From NCBI RefSeq assembly GCF_009905605.1, contig NZ_JAAAKZ010000002.1, forward strand, positions 310,001 through 374,000: 64,000 bases of DNA, given 5' to 3'. This document shows positions 25,904 through 35,093 of the stretch, in pieces. How positions within the stretch are numbered: the first letter of the stretch is position 1; every line of letters starts with the position of its first letter. Under the pieces are notes generated by a model. That model saw only the letters and a program-made list of their open reading frames with translations. It was not told the origin of the DNA and searched no databases. The DNA comes from Runella sp. CRIBMP. GTDB lineage: Bacteria; Bacteroidota; Bacteroidia; Cytophagales; Spirosomataceae. A program made the translations under genes and the position numbers.

Positions 25904-26033
25904 CTTCACACTTGTCAATCTCTCAATGTTAAAATCTTTGAGTGTGATAGGGCAAAAAAATCCATACCGTTTTCACCAAAAAGGTCTGTGGAGATACAGA
26001 ACAAGGTTAAGGAGCAAACGATTAAATATAAAA

Positions 26034-26546
26034 ATGGAATCTTCAAAAATAACTAATTTATTGTCTGCATCACGTTTAGGTGCTACACAAGCTATTTTAT
26101 CATTACTAAAAACAGGTATTGATATAAATAGCAGAAATAATGCTACTTATACGGCATTAAGTAGGGCGGTTTCCAATAATCATTATGAAGCAGTTAAAAT
26201 ATTGTTAGAACACAATGCCGATGCGAATTTGATTTATGAAAACAAATATAACGTATTGCACATTGCTGCCAGCGATATAGAAATAGATCCAAGAATTGTA
26301 GAAATTTTAATACCTAAAATTAACGATATAAACGAAAAAGATAACCCACATCAGAATACAGCACTTTGGTATGCTTGTCATTTTGGCTATCTAAACAATT
26401 ACAAGATTGCTGAAATTTTACTCAAACATGGTGCAGATGTAAATTTAGTAAACGCCTATGGGAAAACTGTTATAGATATGGCAGAAATGAGGAGCGAGAT
26501 GCCAGAAATTAAGCGACTGATTATGAAATACACGATTCAAAAATGA
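26034..26546 (+). CDS. Ankyrin-repeat protein
   Basis: 170 residues from the ATG at 26034; a longer frame upstream covers hairpin sequence and is unlikely. Ankyrin units are visible: NLLSASRLGATQAILSLLKTGIDINSR, then TALSRAVSNNHYEAVKILLEHNADANLI, NVLHIAASDIEIDPRIVEILI, and TALWYACHFGYLNNYKIAEILLKHGADVNLV with a capping helix. It has no signal peptide. The gene is markedly AT-rich next to its neighbours, which fits horizontal transfer. Such lone ankyrin proteins are often immunity or effector-type factors, but nothing here proves that. Confidence 0.8.
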   Translation: MESSKITNLLSASRLGATQAILSLLKTGIDINSRNNATYTALSRAVSNNHYEAVKILLEHNADANLIYENKYNVLHIAASDIEIDPRIVEILIPKINDINEKDNPHQNTALWYACHFGYLNNYKIAEILLKHGADVNLVNAYGKTVIDMAEMRSEMPEIKRLIMKYTIQK

Positions 26547-26586
26547 GAAACCGTTTGTAACGAATTACTTAGTGAGGCAGGGCTTT

Positions 26587-26787
26587 CTACAGTTTTTTGG
26601 GTAAAATAGTTTTTAAATAAAAGACAAGCGACTGAATAATAAGCGATTGAAAAACACTGCTCCCCATAATTTCGTCTTCTGACTTAAGTCCTGATTACAC
26701 CTGACGATACCCGCGACGGTAATACACTCGGCCGCCAAACTCTTCATAGATCAGGCTCTCGGGGATTTGTTGCGTTGCAGTTGCCAC
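26587..26787 (-). pseudogene. Uma2-family endonuclease remnant
   Basis: Read from a GTG at 26785-26787, the frame gives VATATQQIPESLIYEEFGG, then RVYYRRGYRQV, an in-frame TAA at 26695-26697, and then SGLKSEDEIMGSSVFQSLI followed by a second stop. This matches the pattern of the Uma2 (DUF820) N-terminus: IPxSLIYE, then YYRGY, then EEIMGSS. About 65 of the usual ~190 residues remain, with a nonsense codon where Leu is expected, and the catalytic part is gone. It is a clear broken gene. Confidence 0.7.
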
Positions 26788-26840
26788 TTTATTTGCGGTT
26801 TATTAGCCAAATTTAAACCTTTTTCGGAATCTCCCACAAA

Positions 26841-26878
26841 AAAAACGCCGACAGGTATTGAATCCTGCCGGCGTTTTT
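26841..26878 (-). terminator. Rho-independent terminator of purL
   Basis: ACGCCG and CAGG arms pair with CCTG and CGGCGT (one A/C mismatch). On the minus strand an eight-T run follows. It lies 20 bp past the purL stop codon. Confidence 0.9.
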
Positions 26879-26897
26879 CATATATGAAATGAGTGTA

Positions 26898-29204
26898 TTA
26901 ACTCATCAATCTTCCCAATGAGTTATCGTATAAATCTTTGGCTTCTGCGGTTGAAATAACTTCTTGACCGTCAACCACAAATCCACCCGACGTTACTTTT
27001 CCTAGCAAGGCGTGAACTGTTTTCAATTCACCGCCCATTACTTTCTGAAATTCAGCCTGTTTGTCGGGGCTCACACTAACCACCACGCGGCTCTGCGATT
27101 CGCCAAAAAGGAACGCATCTTTGCGGTAATCATCCATCGTGGCTACGTCAAATCCTACCACGTTGGGCAAAGCTGATTCAGCCAAGGTTACAAACAAACC
27201 ACCGTCCGACACGTCATGCACCGACTTAACCAATTGTTTTTCAATCAATTGATTGATGGCTACCTGCAAGCTGTATTCTTCGTCCAAATCAAATGCAGGG
27301 GCAGGCGATGCTTTTACGCCCCGGTATGAGTACAGATATTCCGAAGAAGCAATGTCGTTTTGAGATTGGCCCACGAGGTAAATCAAATCGCCTTCGTTTT
27401 TGAAATCCAGCGAGGTTTGGTTCTCAGGTTTTTCAATCAACCCAATCATACCGATGGTTGGCGTGGGGAATACAGGTCCGTCGTCCGACGATTGGTTGTA
27501 AAAGCTCACGTTTCCACCCGTTACTGGCGTGTTGAATTTTAAACAGGCCTTGCCCATTCCCTGAACGGCATTCACAAATTGCCAGTATACTTCTGGCACG
27601 TACGGATTTCCAAAGTTAAGGTTGTTGGTCACGGCCAACGGCTCCGCACCCGTACACACCAAATTACGCGCGGCTTCGGCCACGGCAATCTGCGCGCCAA
27701 TGAACGGGTCGGCGTTTACATAACGGGCGTTGCAATCCACCGTCATGGCGATAGATTTCTGATAATGAGGGCGTTTCACATCCCGAATCCGCACTACCCC
27801 TGCGTCCGACGGGCGGTTGGTGGTGCGGTTGGCCGTGCCAACGGTAGAGTCATATTGCTCATACACCCATTTTTTGGAGGCGATGTTGGGGTGCGACAAA
27901 AGGTGTTTGGCTACTTTACCAATCTCTTCTCCTTTTACGTCACTGACCTGATTGATGTCAAATTTCTTAAATTCCTGATAATAAGCGGGCTCGCGGTATT
28001 CACGACGGTACTGCGGAGCACCGCCGCCCAATACTAAGTCGTGGGCAGGCACGTCGGCAATCAGTTCACCATGTTGGAAAAAATGCAAGCTGCCGCCTTC
28101 CACCACTTCACCGATTTGGGCGCAGTGCAAATCCCATTTATCAAAAATGCGTTTTATATCGTCTTCTTTTCCTTTTTCCACCACCACAAGCATCCGCTCC
28201 TGCGATTCTGAAAGCAGGATTTCCCAGCCTTTCATGTTGGTTTGGCGCGTAGGTACTTTGTCGAGGTCAATGATCATTCCGTGTTCACCTTTGGCACTCA
28301 TTTCTGAGGTTGAGCAGATGATTCCCGCGGCGCCCATGTCCTGAATACCAACCACGTAGCCCGTTTCGATGATTTCGAGCGTGGCTTCAAGCAGGAGTTT
28401 TTCCATGAACGGGTCCCCTACCTGCACAGCTGGAAGTTTTTCGGTCGATTTTTCACTGATGTCTTCCGACGCAAAACTAGCCCCACCAATGCCGTCTTTT
28501 CCCGTGGCTGAACCCACGATAAAAACGGGATTGCCGACGCCGTAACTGATAGCCTTGGCTACTTTTCCTGCTTCAACGATACCCGCCGAGAAGGCATTGA
28601 CAAGGGGATTCGTATTGTAACATTCGTCAAAAAAGACTTCGCCGCCCACGGTTGGAATACCGAAAGCATTTCCATAATCCCCGATTCCTTTGACGACGCC
28701 TTTCACCAACCACTTAGTTTTGGCCAATTTTGGGTCGCCAAAACGCAATGAGTTAAGCTGCGCAATGGGACGGGCGCCCATCGTAAAAATATCGCGGTTG
28801 ATACCGCCTACACCCGTAGCCGCGCCCTGATAAGGTTCCAACGCCGACGGGTGATTGTGGGATTCGATTTTAAAACTACAGGCCAATCCGTCGCCAATAT
28901 CGACCAAACCCGCGTTTTCTTCGCCCGCTTTCGCCAACATCCGGTCAGAATCACGCGGCAGGGTTTTGAGCCAAACGATAGAGTTCTTGTACGAGCAGTG
29001 CTCAGACCACATGACCGAAAAAATACTCAATTCGGTAAAATTAGGCGTACGGCCCAGTATCTGTTTAATTTGTTCAAATTCTTCGGGAAGAATACCCAAT
29101 TTCTTGGCAGTTTCAACGGTAGGAAGTTGTTCGACGTGTTCCACGAGTGGGAGATTTGGGATTGAATGATAAAAAAAATGGTTGGCAACGGATGCTCGCT
29201 GCAC
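26898..29204 (-). CDS. purL: Phosphoribosylformylglycinamidine synthase II (small PurL)
   Basis: 768 residues, the small PurL type (Bacillus-like), which needs PurQ and PurS from elsewhere. Family landmarks: MWSEHCSYKNS, the ATP site SHNHPSALEPYQGAATGVGGI, VGGEVFFD, GKDGIGGASFAS, and the second half NNLNFGNPYVPEVYW, TPVTGGNVSFYNQ and SVHDVSDGGLFVTLAE. It converts FGAR to FGAM with ATP and ammonia, step 4 of purine synthesis. The first in-frame start is a GTG at 29202-29204; a later GTG within the first ~25 codons (VEHVEQLP) is also possible because no ATG precedes the conserved region. Confidence 0.94.
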   Translation of the reverse strand: MQRASVANHFFYHSIPNLPLVEHVEQLPTVETAKKLGILPEEFEQIKQILGRTPNFTELSIFSVMWSEHCSYKNSIVWLKTLPRDSDRMLAKAGEENAGLVDIGDGLACSFKIESHNHPSALEPYQGAATGVGGINRDIFTMGARPIAQLNSLRFGDPKLAKTKWLVKGVVKGIGDYGNAFGIPTVGGEVFFDECYNTNPLVNAFSAGIVEAGKVAKAISYGVGNPVFIVGSATGKDGIGGASFASEDISEKSTEKLPAVQVGDPFMEKLLLEATLEIIETGYVVGIQDMGAAGIICSTSEMSAKGEHGMIIDLDKVPTRQTNMKGWEILLSESQERMLVVVEKGKEDDIKRIFDKWDLHCAQIGEVVEGGSLHFFQHGELIADVPAHDLVLGGGAPQYRREYREPAYYQEFKKFDINQVSDVKGEEIGKVAKHLLSHPNIASKKWVYEQYDSTVGTANRTTNRPSDAGVVRIRDVKRPHYQKSIAMTVDCNARYVNADPFIGAQIAVAEAARNLVCTGAEPLAVTNNLNFGNPYVPEVYWQFVNAVQGMGKACLKFNTPVTGGNVSFYNQSSDDGPVFPTPTIGMIGLIEKPENQTSLDFKNEGDLIYLVGQSQNDIASSEYLYSYRGVKASPAPAFDLDEEYSLQVAINQLIEKQLVKSVHDVSDGGLFVTLAESALPNVVGFDVATMDDYRKDAFLFGESQSRVVVSVSPDKQAEFQKVMGGELKTVHALLGKVTSGGFVVDGQEVISTAEAKDLYDNSLGRLMS

Positions 29205-29224
29205 TGTGTGACAAAATCACGGTG

Positions 29225-29255
29225 CAAAGGTAGGATTTTGAAGGCAGAGGCTCAA
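29225..29255 (-). promoter_or_regulatory. purL promoter
   Basis: On the minus strand TTG (29253-29255), 20 bp, then TACCTTTG (29225-29232) form a consensus Bacteroidota promoter. Transcription would start near 29218, leaving a leader of only about 15 nt to the GTG. A weaker plus-strand box, TATCTTTA near 29263, may serve the divergent beta-lactamase gene. Confidence 0.6.
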
Positions 29256-29297
29256 CTATTTTGTATCTTTACCCTACATTTATCTATTCTCCACCGT

Positions 29298-30023
29298 ATG
29301 AAAAACCCATTTTTACTCCTTTTTATTCCTCTTTTCGTTCATTTTCAGGGCTTTTGTCAACTGCCTCCCGTTGAAATCACACCGTTGGTTCCCAATCATT
29401 ATGTACATACTACGTATCAAGTGTACCAAAACAATCCGTTTCCCTCCAACGGGTTAATCGTCAGTACATCGGCAGGAATTATCCTTGTGGATACGGGCTG
29501 GGGTTTGGAACAGACGGAATTGCTGCTGGCGCAAATAGAGCAAAAACTTAAACAAAAAGTAGTGCTTTGTATCGTTACCCACGCCCACGAAGACAGAATC
29601 GGAGGGGTGAAAGCCTTTCAGCAACGGGGCATTAAGATTATCGGCACTCCGCTCACTGTCCAGAAAACAGTCGCGCAGGGACTTCCAGCCCCCGAAGGTA
29701 TTTTACCGCAGGACACGACCTTCCGGGTAGGCACCACCACGGTTCAAACCTATTTTCCAGGAGCGGGACATACCGATGATAACATTGTGGTCTATTTTCC
29801 CGATTCAAAGGTACTCGTAGGAGGTTGTCTGATTAAGAGCTATGTAGCCATGGGTATTGGCAACATTGCCGACGCCAACCTCAAAACATGGCGCCAATCG
29901 GTAGACAATGTGCGAAAAAAATTCCCCGATATCACATTTGTAATTCCTGGCCATGAAAAATGGGACAATTTGAGTTCTTTTTCCCGAACAATTGAGTTGG
30001 TTGACAAAAACCAAAACAAATGA
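29298..30023 (+). CDS. Subclass B1 metallo-beta-lactamase
   Basis: 241 residues from the ATG at 29298. The signal peptide ends FQGFCQ (about 21), so the enzyme is periplasmic or lipid-free secreted. All B1 zinc ligands are present: HAHEDR (His95, His97, Asp99, the H-x-H-x-D-R form), His158 in GAGHTDDN, Cys177 in GGCLIK with the substrate-binding Lys180, and His219 in VIPGHEKW. GNIADANLKTW matches the CcrA/BlaB/IMP pattern. B1 enzymes hydrolyse penicillins, cephalosporins and carbapenems with two zinc ions. It is chromosomal, divergent from purL, with no mobile-element marks beside it. Activity is inferred, not shown. Confidence 0.9.
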   Translation: MKNPFLLLFIPLFVHFQGFCQLPPVEITPLVPNHYVHTTYQVYQNNPFPSNGLIVSTSAGIILVDTGWGLEQTELLLAQIEQKLKQKVVLCIVTHAHEDRIGGVKAFQQRGIKIIGTPLTVQKTVAQGLPAPEGILPQDTTFRVGTTTVQTYFPGAGHTDDNIVVYFPDSKVLVGGCLIKSYVAMGIGNIADANLKTWRQSVDNVRKKFPDITFVIPGHEKWDNLSSFSRTIELVDKNQNK

Positions 30024-30348
30024 AGTTTTGGTTTTTTATATTTGCTTATTTTTCAATATTTTTACCTTTTTTTAGACAAACAATCAACAATTCATTCATT
30101 TATTTAAAATTTTGTAAATCTTATTTTGATTGCTTTACCAAATTGTAAAATTTCAAGATTATTTAATATATTCTTAATATCACACAATAACATCTACATT
30201 ATTCGGCAAAAACGTTGTTGTACCAAATAATTTTTTGTGTAAATTGCGTGTGATTATTCAAAAGAAACAGAGTGCCGATTTTTGTTAAAGCCCACGTGTA
30301 ATCTAACGCACAAAGGCCATTCACCCAACCCCAATACACTACAAAACC
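30024..30348. other. 325-bp AT-rich spacer upstream of gltB
   Basis: No convincing gene is present. A 42-codon frame overlaps the beta-lactamase stop codon (ATGA) and reads low-complexity Phe/Ile-rich sequence; I do not accept it. The region probably carries the gltB promoter, but no perfect TAnnTTTG was found. Confidence 0.5.
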
Positions 30349-33300
30349 ATGTCAGAGCCTGCCCAACTGGGGTTATATCGCCCCGAGTTTGAACACGACG
30401 CTTGCGGTATCGGTTTCCGCGCCAACATGAAAGGTCGTAAGTCGCACCAAATGGTAGCTGATGCTATCACCATGCTTGAACGCATGGACCACCGCGGTGC
30501 CTGTGGCTGTGACCCTAATACCGGAGACGGTGCGGGAATTCTCATTCAGCTCCCTCACGAGTTTTTCGTGGAGGAATGCGCCAAGTTAAACATCACCCTT
30601 CCCTCCGCTGGTGAATATGGCGTTGGGATGATTTTCTTCCCTAAAGATCAAAAACTGCGCGACGAATGCCGCGACATTCTTAACCGTAAGTTGAAGAAAT
30701 TGGGCATGGAACTCCTTGGCTACCGCCGTGTTCCAACGCTCAATGATACCTTAGGAGAAGGTTCACTTTCGGTGGAGCCTCAGGTTGAACAATTGTTTAT
30801 CAAACGCCCCGATTCGGTCACCGATGAACTTGGTTTTGAGCGCAAACTGTTTGTGTTTCGCCAATACGCCACCCGTCTTATTTATGACTCGGTGGTGGGT
30901 TCAAAAGCTCACTTTTACTTTTCTTCCCTCTCCTGCCGTACCATTTCCTATAAAGGACAATTGACGACGGGACAGTTAAAATATTACTTCCCCGACTTGC
31001 ACAGCGAGTCAGTTGTTTCGGCATTTGCCATCATTCACTCGCGTTTTTCTACCAATACGTTCCCTTCATGGAAACTGGCCCAGCCGTTCCGGTATGTAGC
31101 ACACAACGGTGAAATTAACACCGTACGGGGAAACGTAAACTGGATTCGTGCGGGAGAGAAGTCATTTTGGTCGGATAAATTTACAAAAGAAGAAATGGAT
31201 ATGTTGCTGCCTATCTGCGACATTACCAACTCTGATACGTCCAACCTTGACAACGCGATTGAGCTTCTGTACTTATCAGGCCGCTCACTGCCGCACGTAA
31301 TGATGATGGTAGTACCCGAAGCTTGGGACGGCAACGAAGCCATGGACCCTGAGCGTCGTGCTTTTTACGAATACCACGCTGCCATTCAGGAGCCTTGGGA
31401 CGGCCCCGCGTCGATTTCATTTACCGACGGAAAAATCATCGGTGCTACCCTCGACCGTAACGGTCTGCGTCCTTCCCGTTACTGGGTTTTGGACGACGAT
31501 ACGGTCATCATGGCCTCGGAAGCGGGGGTATTGGACGTAGATCCCGCCAAGGTGGTATCAAAAGGCCGTTTGCAATCGGGTAAAATGTTTGTGGTCGACA
31601 TGGAACAGGGCCGCATCATTCCCGACGACGAATTGAAAGCTGATATTTGCTCGCGTCAGCCGTATCAACAATGGTTGGACGAAAATAAAATCAAACTCTC
31701 GGACTTAGAGCCGTCGCCTCGTCCGTTTACCCCTTATGATGACAAATCGTTGCTGAAACGTCAAATCGCATTCGGCTTTTCGTCAGAAGACCTACGGATG
31801 GTACTAGGGCCCATGGCCGAAACAGGTTATGAGGCCATTGGTTCGATGGGGGTGGATGTACCTTTGGCAGTATTGTCGGAGCAAAGCCAACACCTGACGA
31901 ATTATTTCAAACAACTTTTTGCCCAGGTCACCAACCCGCCGATTGATTCTATCCGGGAGCGGTCGATTATGTCATTGATTTCGTTTGTAGGTGCAACCGA
32001 AAATTTACTCACCGAATCGCCCCTTCACTGTCGTCAGATTGAGCTGGATCAGCCCGTATTGACCATTGAAGAGTTCGACAAACTTCGTTGGGTAGACAAA
32101 GCGCATTTTCAAGCCAAAACCATCAACACCTATTTTTCATCGGTTGATGGCGGCAAAGGGCTTACCCGTGCCTTAGAGCGCATCTGCCGCTACGCCGAAG
32201 ATGCCATTGAAGATGGTTTTGAAATTTTGGTTCTTTCCGACCGCGCCATTGACTCCGACCACGCCCCTATTCCATCGCTTTTGGCCACTTCTGCCATTCA
32301 CCACCACCTGATTCGCAAAGGCTTACGCGGTAAGGTTGGCATTTTGGTGGAAGCTGGCGACGTGTTTGAAACCCACCACGTAGCTACCCTCATCGGGTAC
32401 GGAGCTTCGGGGGTTTGTCCATACATGGCCTTCCAAACTTTGGCCTACATGAACCGCCACGGCATGATTAACGGCGAGTTTACCCATGAAAAATTAAGCG
32501 CCAACTACATCAAAGCCATTAATAAAGAGTTGCTGAAAATCTTCTCTAAAATGGGAATCTCAACGCTTCAGTCTTACCAAGGAGCGCAGATTTTTGAGTG
32601 TTTAGGCTTAAATAAAGATGTTATTGACAAATATTTTACGGGAACCATTTCACGCATTAGCGGGATGGGCATCGACGAAATTGCGCGGGAAGTAATCGTC
32701 CGCCACAAAGTAGCCTATCCCGAAACCCCAATTGTCAATCCACGTTTGGAAGTGGGTGGTTTTTACCAGTGGAAACAACGCGGAGAGGCCCACATTTTCA
32801 ATCCGCAAACGATTCACCTGCTACAACAATCCACCCGTAAAGGAGGTGAAGAAGGTTACCAGATTTTCAAGAAATTCTCGAAACTCATCGACGACCAAAC
32901 CCAAAAAGCGCTCACACTGCGCGGGTTGATGCGATTCAGAAAAGGGAAATCAATTCCTTTAGAAGAGGTAGAATCGGTCGAAAATATTTTTAAACGCTTT
33001 GCTACGGGAGCCATGTCCTTTGGTTCTATTTCGTGGGAAGCGCATACCACGTTGGCCATTGCGATGAACCGCATCGGTGGAAAGTCAAACTCGGGAGAAG
33101 GTGGTGAAGACGAACTTCGCTACAAGCCCCTCCCCAACGGAGACTTCATGTCGTCGGCCATCAAGCAAGTCGCTTCGGGACGTTTTGGCGTAACGAGCCA
33201 TTATTTAAGCAATGCGCAGGAACTCCAAATTAAAATGGCCCAAGGCGCTAAGCCCGGAGAAGGCGGTCAGTTGCCCGGCCATAAAGTGGATGACTGGATT

Positions 33301-34929
33301 GGACGTACCCGTCACTCTACACCGGGTGTTGGTTTGATTTCACCACCACCTCACCACGATATTTATTCGATTGAGGATTTGGCCCAGTTGATTTACGACC
33401 TTAAAAATGCCAACCGTGCCGCCCGTATCAGCGTAAAACTGGTTTCGGAGGCAGGCGTAGGAACGGTAGCTACGGGGGTAGCCAAAGCCCACGCCGACCA
33501 TATTTTGATTGCGGGTCACGACGGTGGAACGGGCGCTTCGCCTTTGAGTTCAATTCGTCACGCTGGTTTGCCTTGGGAGCTTGGCTTAGCCGAAACCCAC
33601 CAAACCCTCGTTAAAAATAAATTACGCGGACGCGTTACCATTCAGGCCGACGGGCAGATGCGTACCGGACGCGACTTGGCGATTGCCGCGCTGCTAGGAG
33701 CTGAAGAATGGGGTGTAGCCACGGCGGCCCTCGTCACGGCGGGTTGTATTATGATGCGCAAATGCCACCTGAATACCTGCCCCGTCGGCGTTGCCACTCA
33801 GCGCAAAGAGCTGCGGGCCTTGTTTACGGGTAAGCCAGAATACGTAGTAAATATGTTTACGTACATGGCCGAAGAATTGCGTGAAATCATGGCGCAGTTG
33901 GGCTTCCGGACCATCAACGAAATGGTAGGTCAGGTACAATACCTCGAAATGCGCGACGACATCAAGCATTGGAAATACAAAGCGCTGGATTACAGTGCCA
34001 TGTTGTTCAAAGAGCCCGTTAGCCTCGATGTCGCTCAGTTTAAACAAGAAGAACAAGACCACGGTATTGCCGATGTCATTGACTGGAAATTGATTGAAGC
34101 CGCTCAACCGGCCCTTCAACGTTCGGAAGAAGTCTATGGTGAGTACGCCATCAATAACCTGAATCGCTCGGTGGGCAATATGCTTTCCAACGAAATCTCC
34201 AAGGTATTTGGCGGCGAAGGTTTACCAAAAGGCACGATTCACTTTAAGTTTAGAGGAACGGCTGGGCAAAGTTTCGGAGCATTCAACACCACCGGTATTC
34301 GTCTTGAACTCGAAGGAGACGCCAATGATTACTTCGGAAAAGGACTTTGCGGGGCTGAACTCATCGTTTATCCCGACCGTGAAGCAACCTTCAAACCCGA
34401 AGAAAATATCATCATCGGTAACGTAGCCTTCTACGGTGCCACTGCGGGAGAAGCGTTTATTCGCGGAACAGCCGGTGAGCGTTTCTGTGTACGCAACTCG
34501 GGTGCCAAAGTAGTAGTAGAAGGTGTTGGCGACCACGGTCTGGAATACATGACGGGTGGATTAGCCCTGATTTTGGGAGAAGTGGGTCGCAACTTCGCCG
34601 CTGGTATGTCGGGAGGAGTAGCGTATGTATGGGACAAAAAAGGTGATTTTGCCCCTAAAGTGAACCGTGAAATGGTGAATTTGGAAGAACTTACCGAAGA
34701 AGACCACCTGATTATCAGAGAATTCGTAGAAAAACACTTCCAATACACAACCAGTAACGTCGCCTTTATGATGTTGCAGGATTGGGATACCTACATCGGT
34801 CAGTTTGTGAAAGTAATGCCCGGCGATTTCAAGAAAGCCTTGGCAAGTCGCAACATCAGTCTGTCACAACAATTGGCCGACAAAAACGTAGTGTACCAAG
34901 ACATCGTCGTGGACGTAGCACACAATTAA
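30349..34929 (+). CDS. gltB: Glutamate synthase large subunit
   Basis: 1526 residues. The N-terminal glutaminase domain is class II, with its nucleophile Cys19 in HDACGIGF after an 18-residue propeptide that must be removed. The FMN-binding synthase domain carries GGKSNSGEGGED, PPPHHDIYSIEDLAQ and GHDGGTGASPLSS. The 3Fe-4S ligands are in CIMMRKCHLNTCPVGVATQ. The C-terminal GXGXG beta-helix holds FRGTAGQSFGAFNTTGI. It makes glutamate from glutamine and 2-oxoglutarate with electrons from GltD, the next gene. The family length is normal. Confidence 0.97.
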   Translation: MSEPAQLGLYRPEFEHDACGIGFRANMKGRKSHQMVADAITMLERMDHRGACGCDPNTGDGAGILIQLPHEFFVEECAKLNITLPSAGEYGVGMIFFPKDQKLRDECRDILNRKLKKLGMELLGYRRVPTLNDTLGEGSLSVEPQVEQLFIKRPDSVTDELGFERKLFVFRQYATRLIYDSVVGSKAHFYFSSLSCRTISYKGQLTTGQLKYYFPDLHSESVVSAFAIIHSRFSTNTFPSWKLAQPFRYVAHNGEINTVRGNVNWIRAGEKSFWSDKFTKEEMDMLLPICDITNSDTSNLDNAIELLYLSGRSLPHVMMMVVPEAWDGNEAMDPERRAFYEYHAAIQEPWDGPASISFTDGKIIGATLDRNGLRPSRYWVLDDDTVIMASEAGVLDVDPAKVVSKGRLQSGKMFVVDMEQGRIIPDDELKADICSRQPYQQWLDENKIKLSDLEPSPRPFTPYDDKSLLKRQIAFGFSSEDLRMVLGPMAETGYEAIGSMGVDVPLAVLSEQSQHLTNYFKQLFAQVTNPPIDSIRERSIMSLISFVGATENLLTESPLHCRQIELDQPVLTIEEFDKLRWVDKAHFQAKTINTYFSSVDGGKGLTRALERICRYAEDAIEDGFEILVLSDRAIDSDHAPIPSLLATSAIHHHLIRKGLRGKVGILVEAGDVFETHHVATLIGYGASGVCPYMAFQTLAYMNRHGMINGEFTHEKLSANYIKAINKELLKIFSKMGISTLQSYQGAQIFECLGLNKDVIDKYFTGTISRISGMGIDEIAREVIVRHKVAYPETPIVNPRLEVGGFYQWKQRGEAHIFNPQTIHLLQQSTRKGGEEGYQIFKKFSKLIDDQTQKALTLRGLMRFRKGKSIPLEEVESVENIFKRFATGAMSFGSISWEAHTTLAIAMNRIGGKSNSGEGGEDELRYKPLPNGDFMSSAIKQVASGRFGVTSHYLSNAQELQIKMAQGAKPGEGGQLPGHKVDDWIGRTRHSTPGVGLISPPPHHDIYSIEDLAQLIYDLKNANRAARISVKLVSEAGVGTVATGVAKAHADHILIAGHDGGTGASPLSSIRHAGLPWELGLAETHQTLVKNKLRGRVTIQADGQMRTGRDLAIAALLGAEEWGVATAALVTAGCIMMRKCHLNTCPVGVATQRKELRALFTGKPEYVVNMFTYMAEELREIMAQLGFRTINEMVGQVQYLEMRDDIKHWKYKALDYSAMLFKEPVSLDVAQFKQEEQDHGIADVIDWKLIEAAQPALQRSEEVYGEYAINNLNRSVGNMLSNEISKVFGGEGLPKGTIHFKFRGTAGQSFGAFNTTGIRLELEGDANDYFGKGLCGAELIVYPDREATFKPEENIIIGNVAFYGATAGEAFIRGTAGERFCVRNSGAKVVVEGVGDHGLEYMTGGLALILGEVGRNFAAGMSGGVAYVWDKKGDFAPKVNREMVNLEELTEEDHLIIREFVEKHFQYTTSNVAFMMLQDWDTYIGQFVKVMPGDFKKALASRNISLSQQLADKNVVYQDIVVDVAHN

Positions 34930-34948
34930 CCCATCCCTTAATAAGTAG

Positions 34949-34976
34949 GACCTTGCAGGCGAAAGCCTGTAAGGTC
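34949..34976 (+). repeat. Hairpin between gltB and gltD
   Basis: GACCTTGCAGGC pairs with GCCTGTAAGGTC (12 bp, one mismatch) around a GAAA tetraloop, followed by TTTG only. It could reduce read-through to give more GltB than GltD, act as an RNA processing site, or be a dispersed repeat. Confidence 0.55.
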
Positions 34977-35093
34977 TTTGTAAAAAGGCTGGTCAAAAGA
35001 TACATTGATGAACGAATTAAGGACTGAACAAAGCTATTCGTTCCATTACTCAATCACTCATCGCAGCGGCGAACCGCTTACTAATTTAAAAAA

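Noticed and set aside
30020-30148. 42-codon frame overlapping the beta-lactamase stop codon (ATGA)
   Set aside because: Phe/Ile-rich translation of an AT-rich spacer with no conserved feature; likely chance.
34208-34748. Several long overlapping frames on both strands inside gltB
   Set aside because: They are shadows of gltB codon usage, with no independent features.
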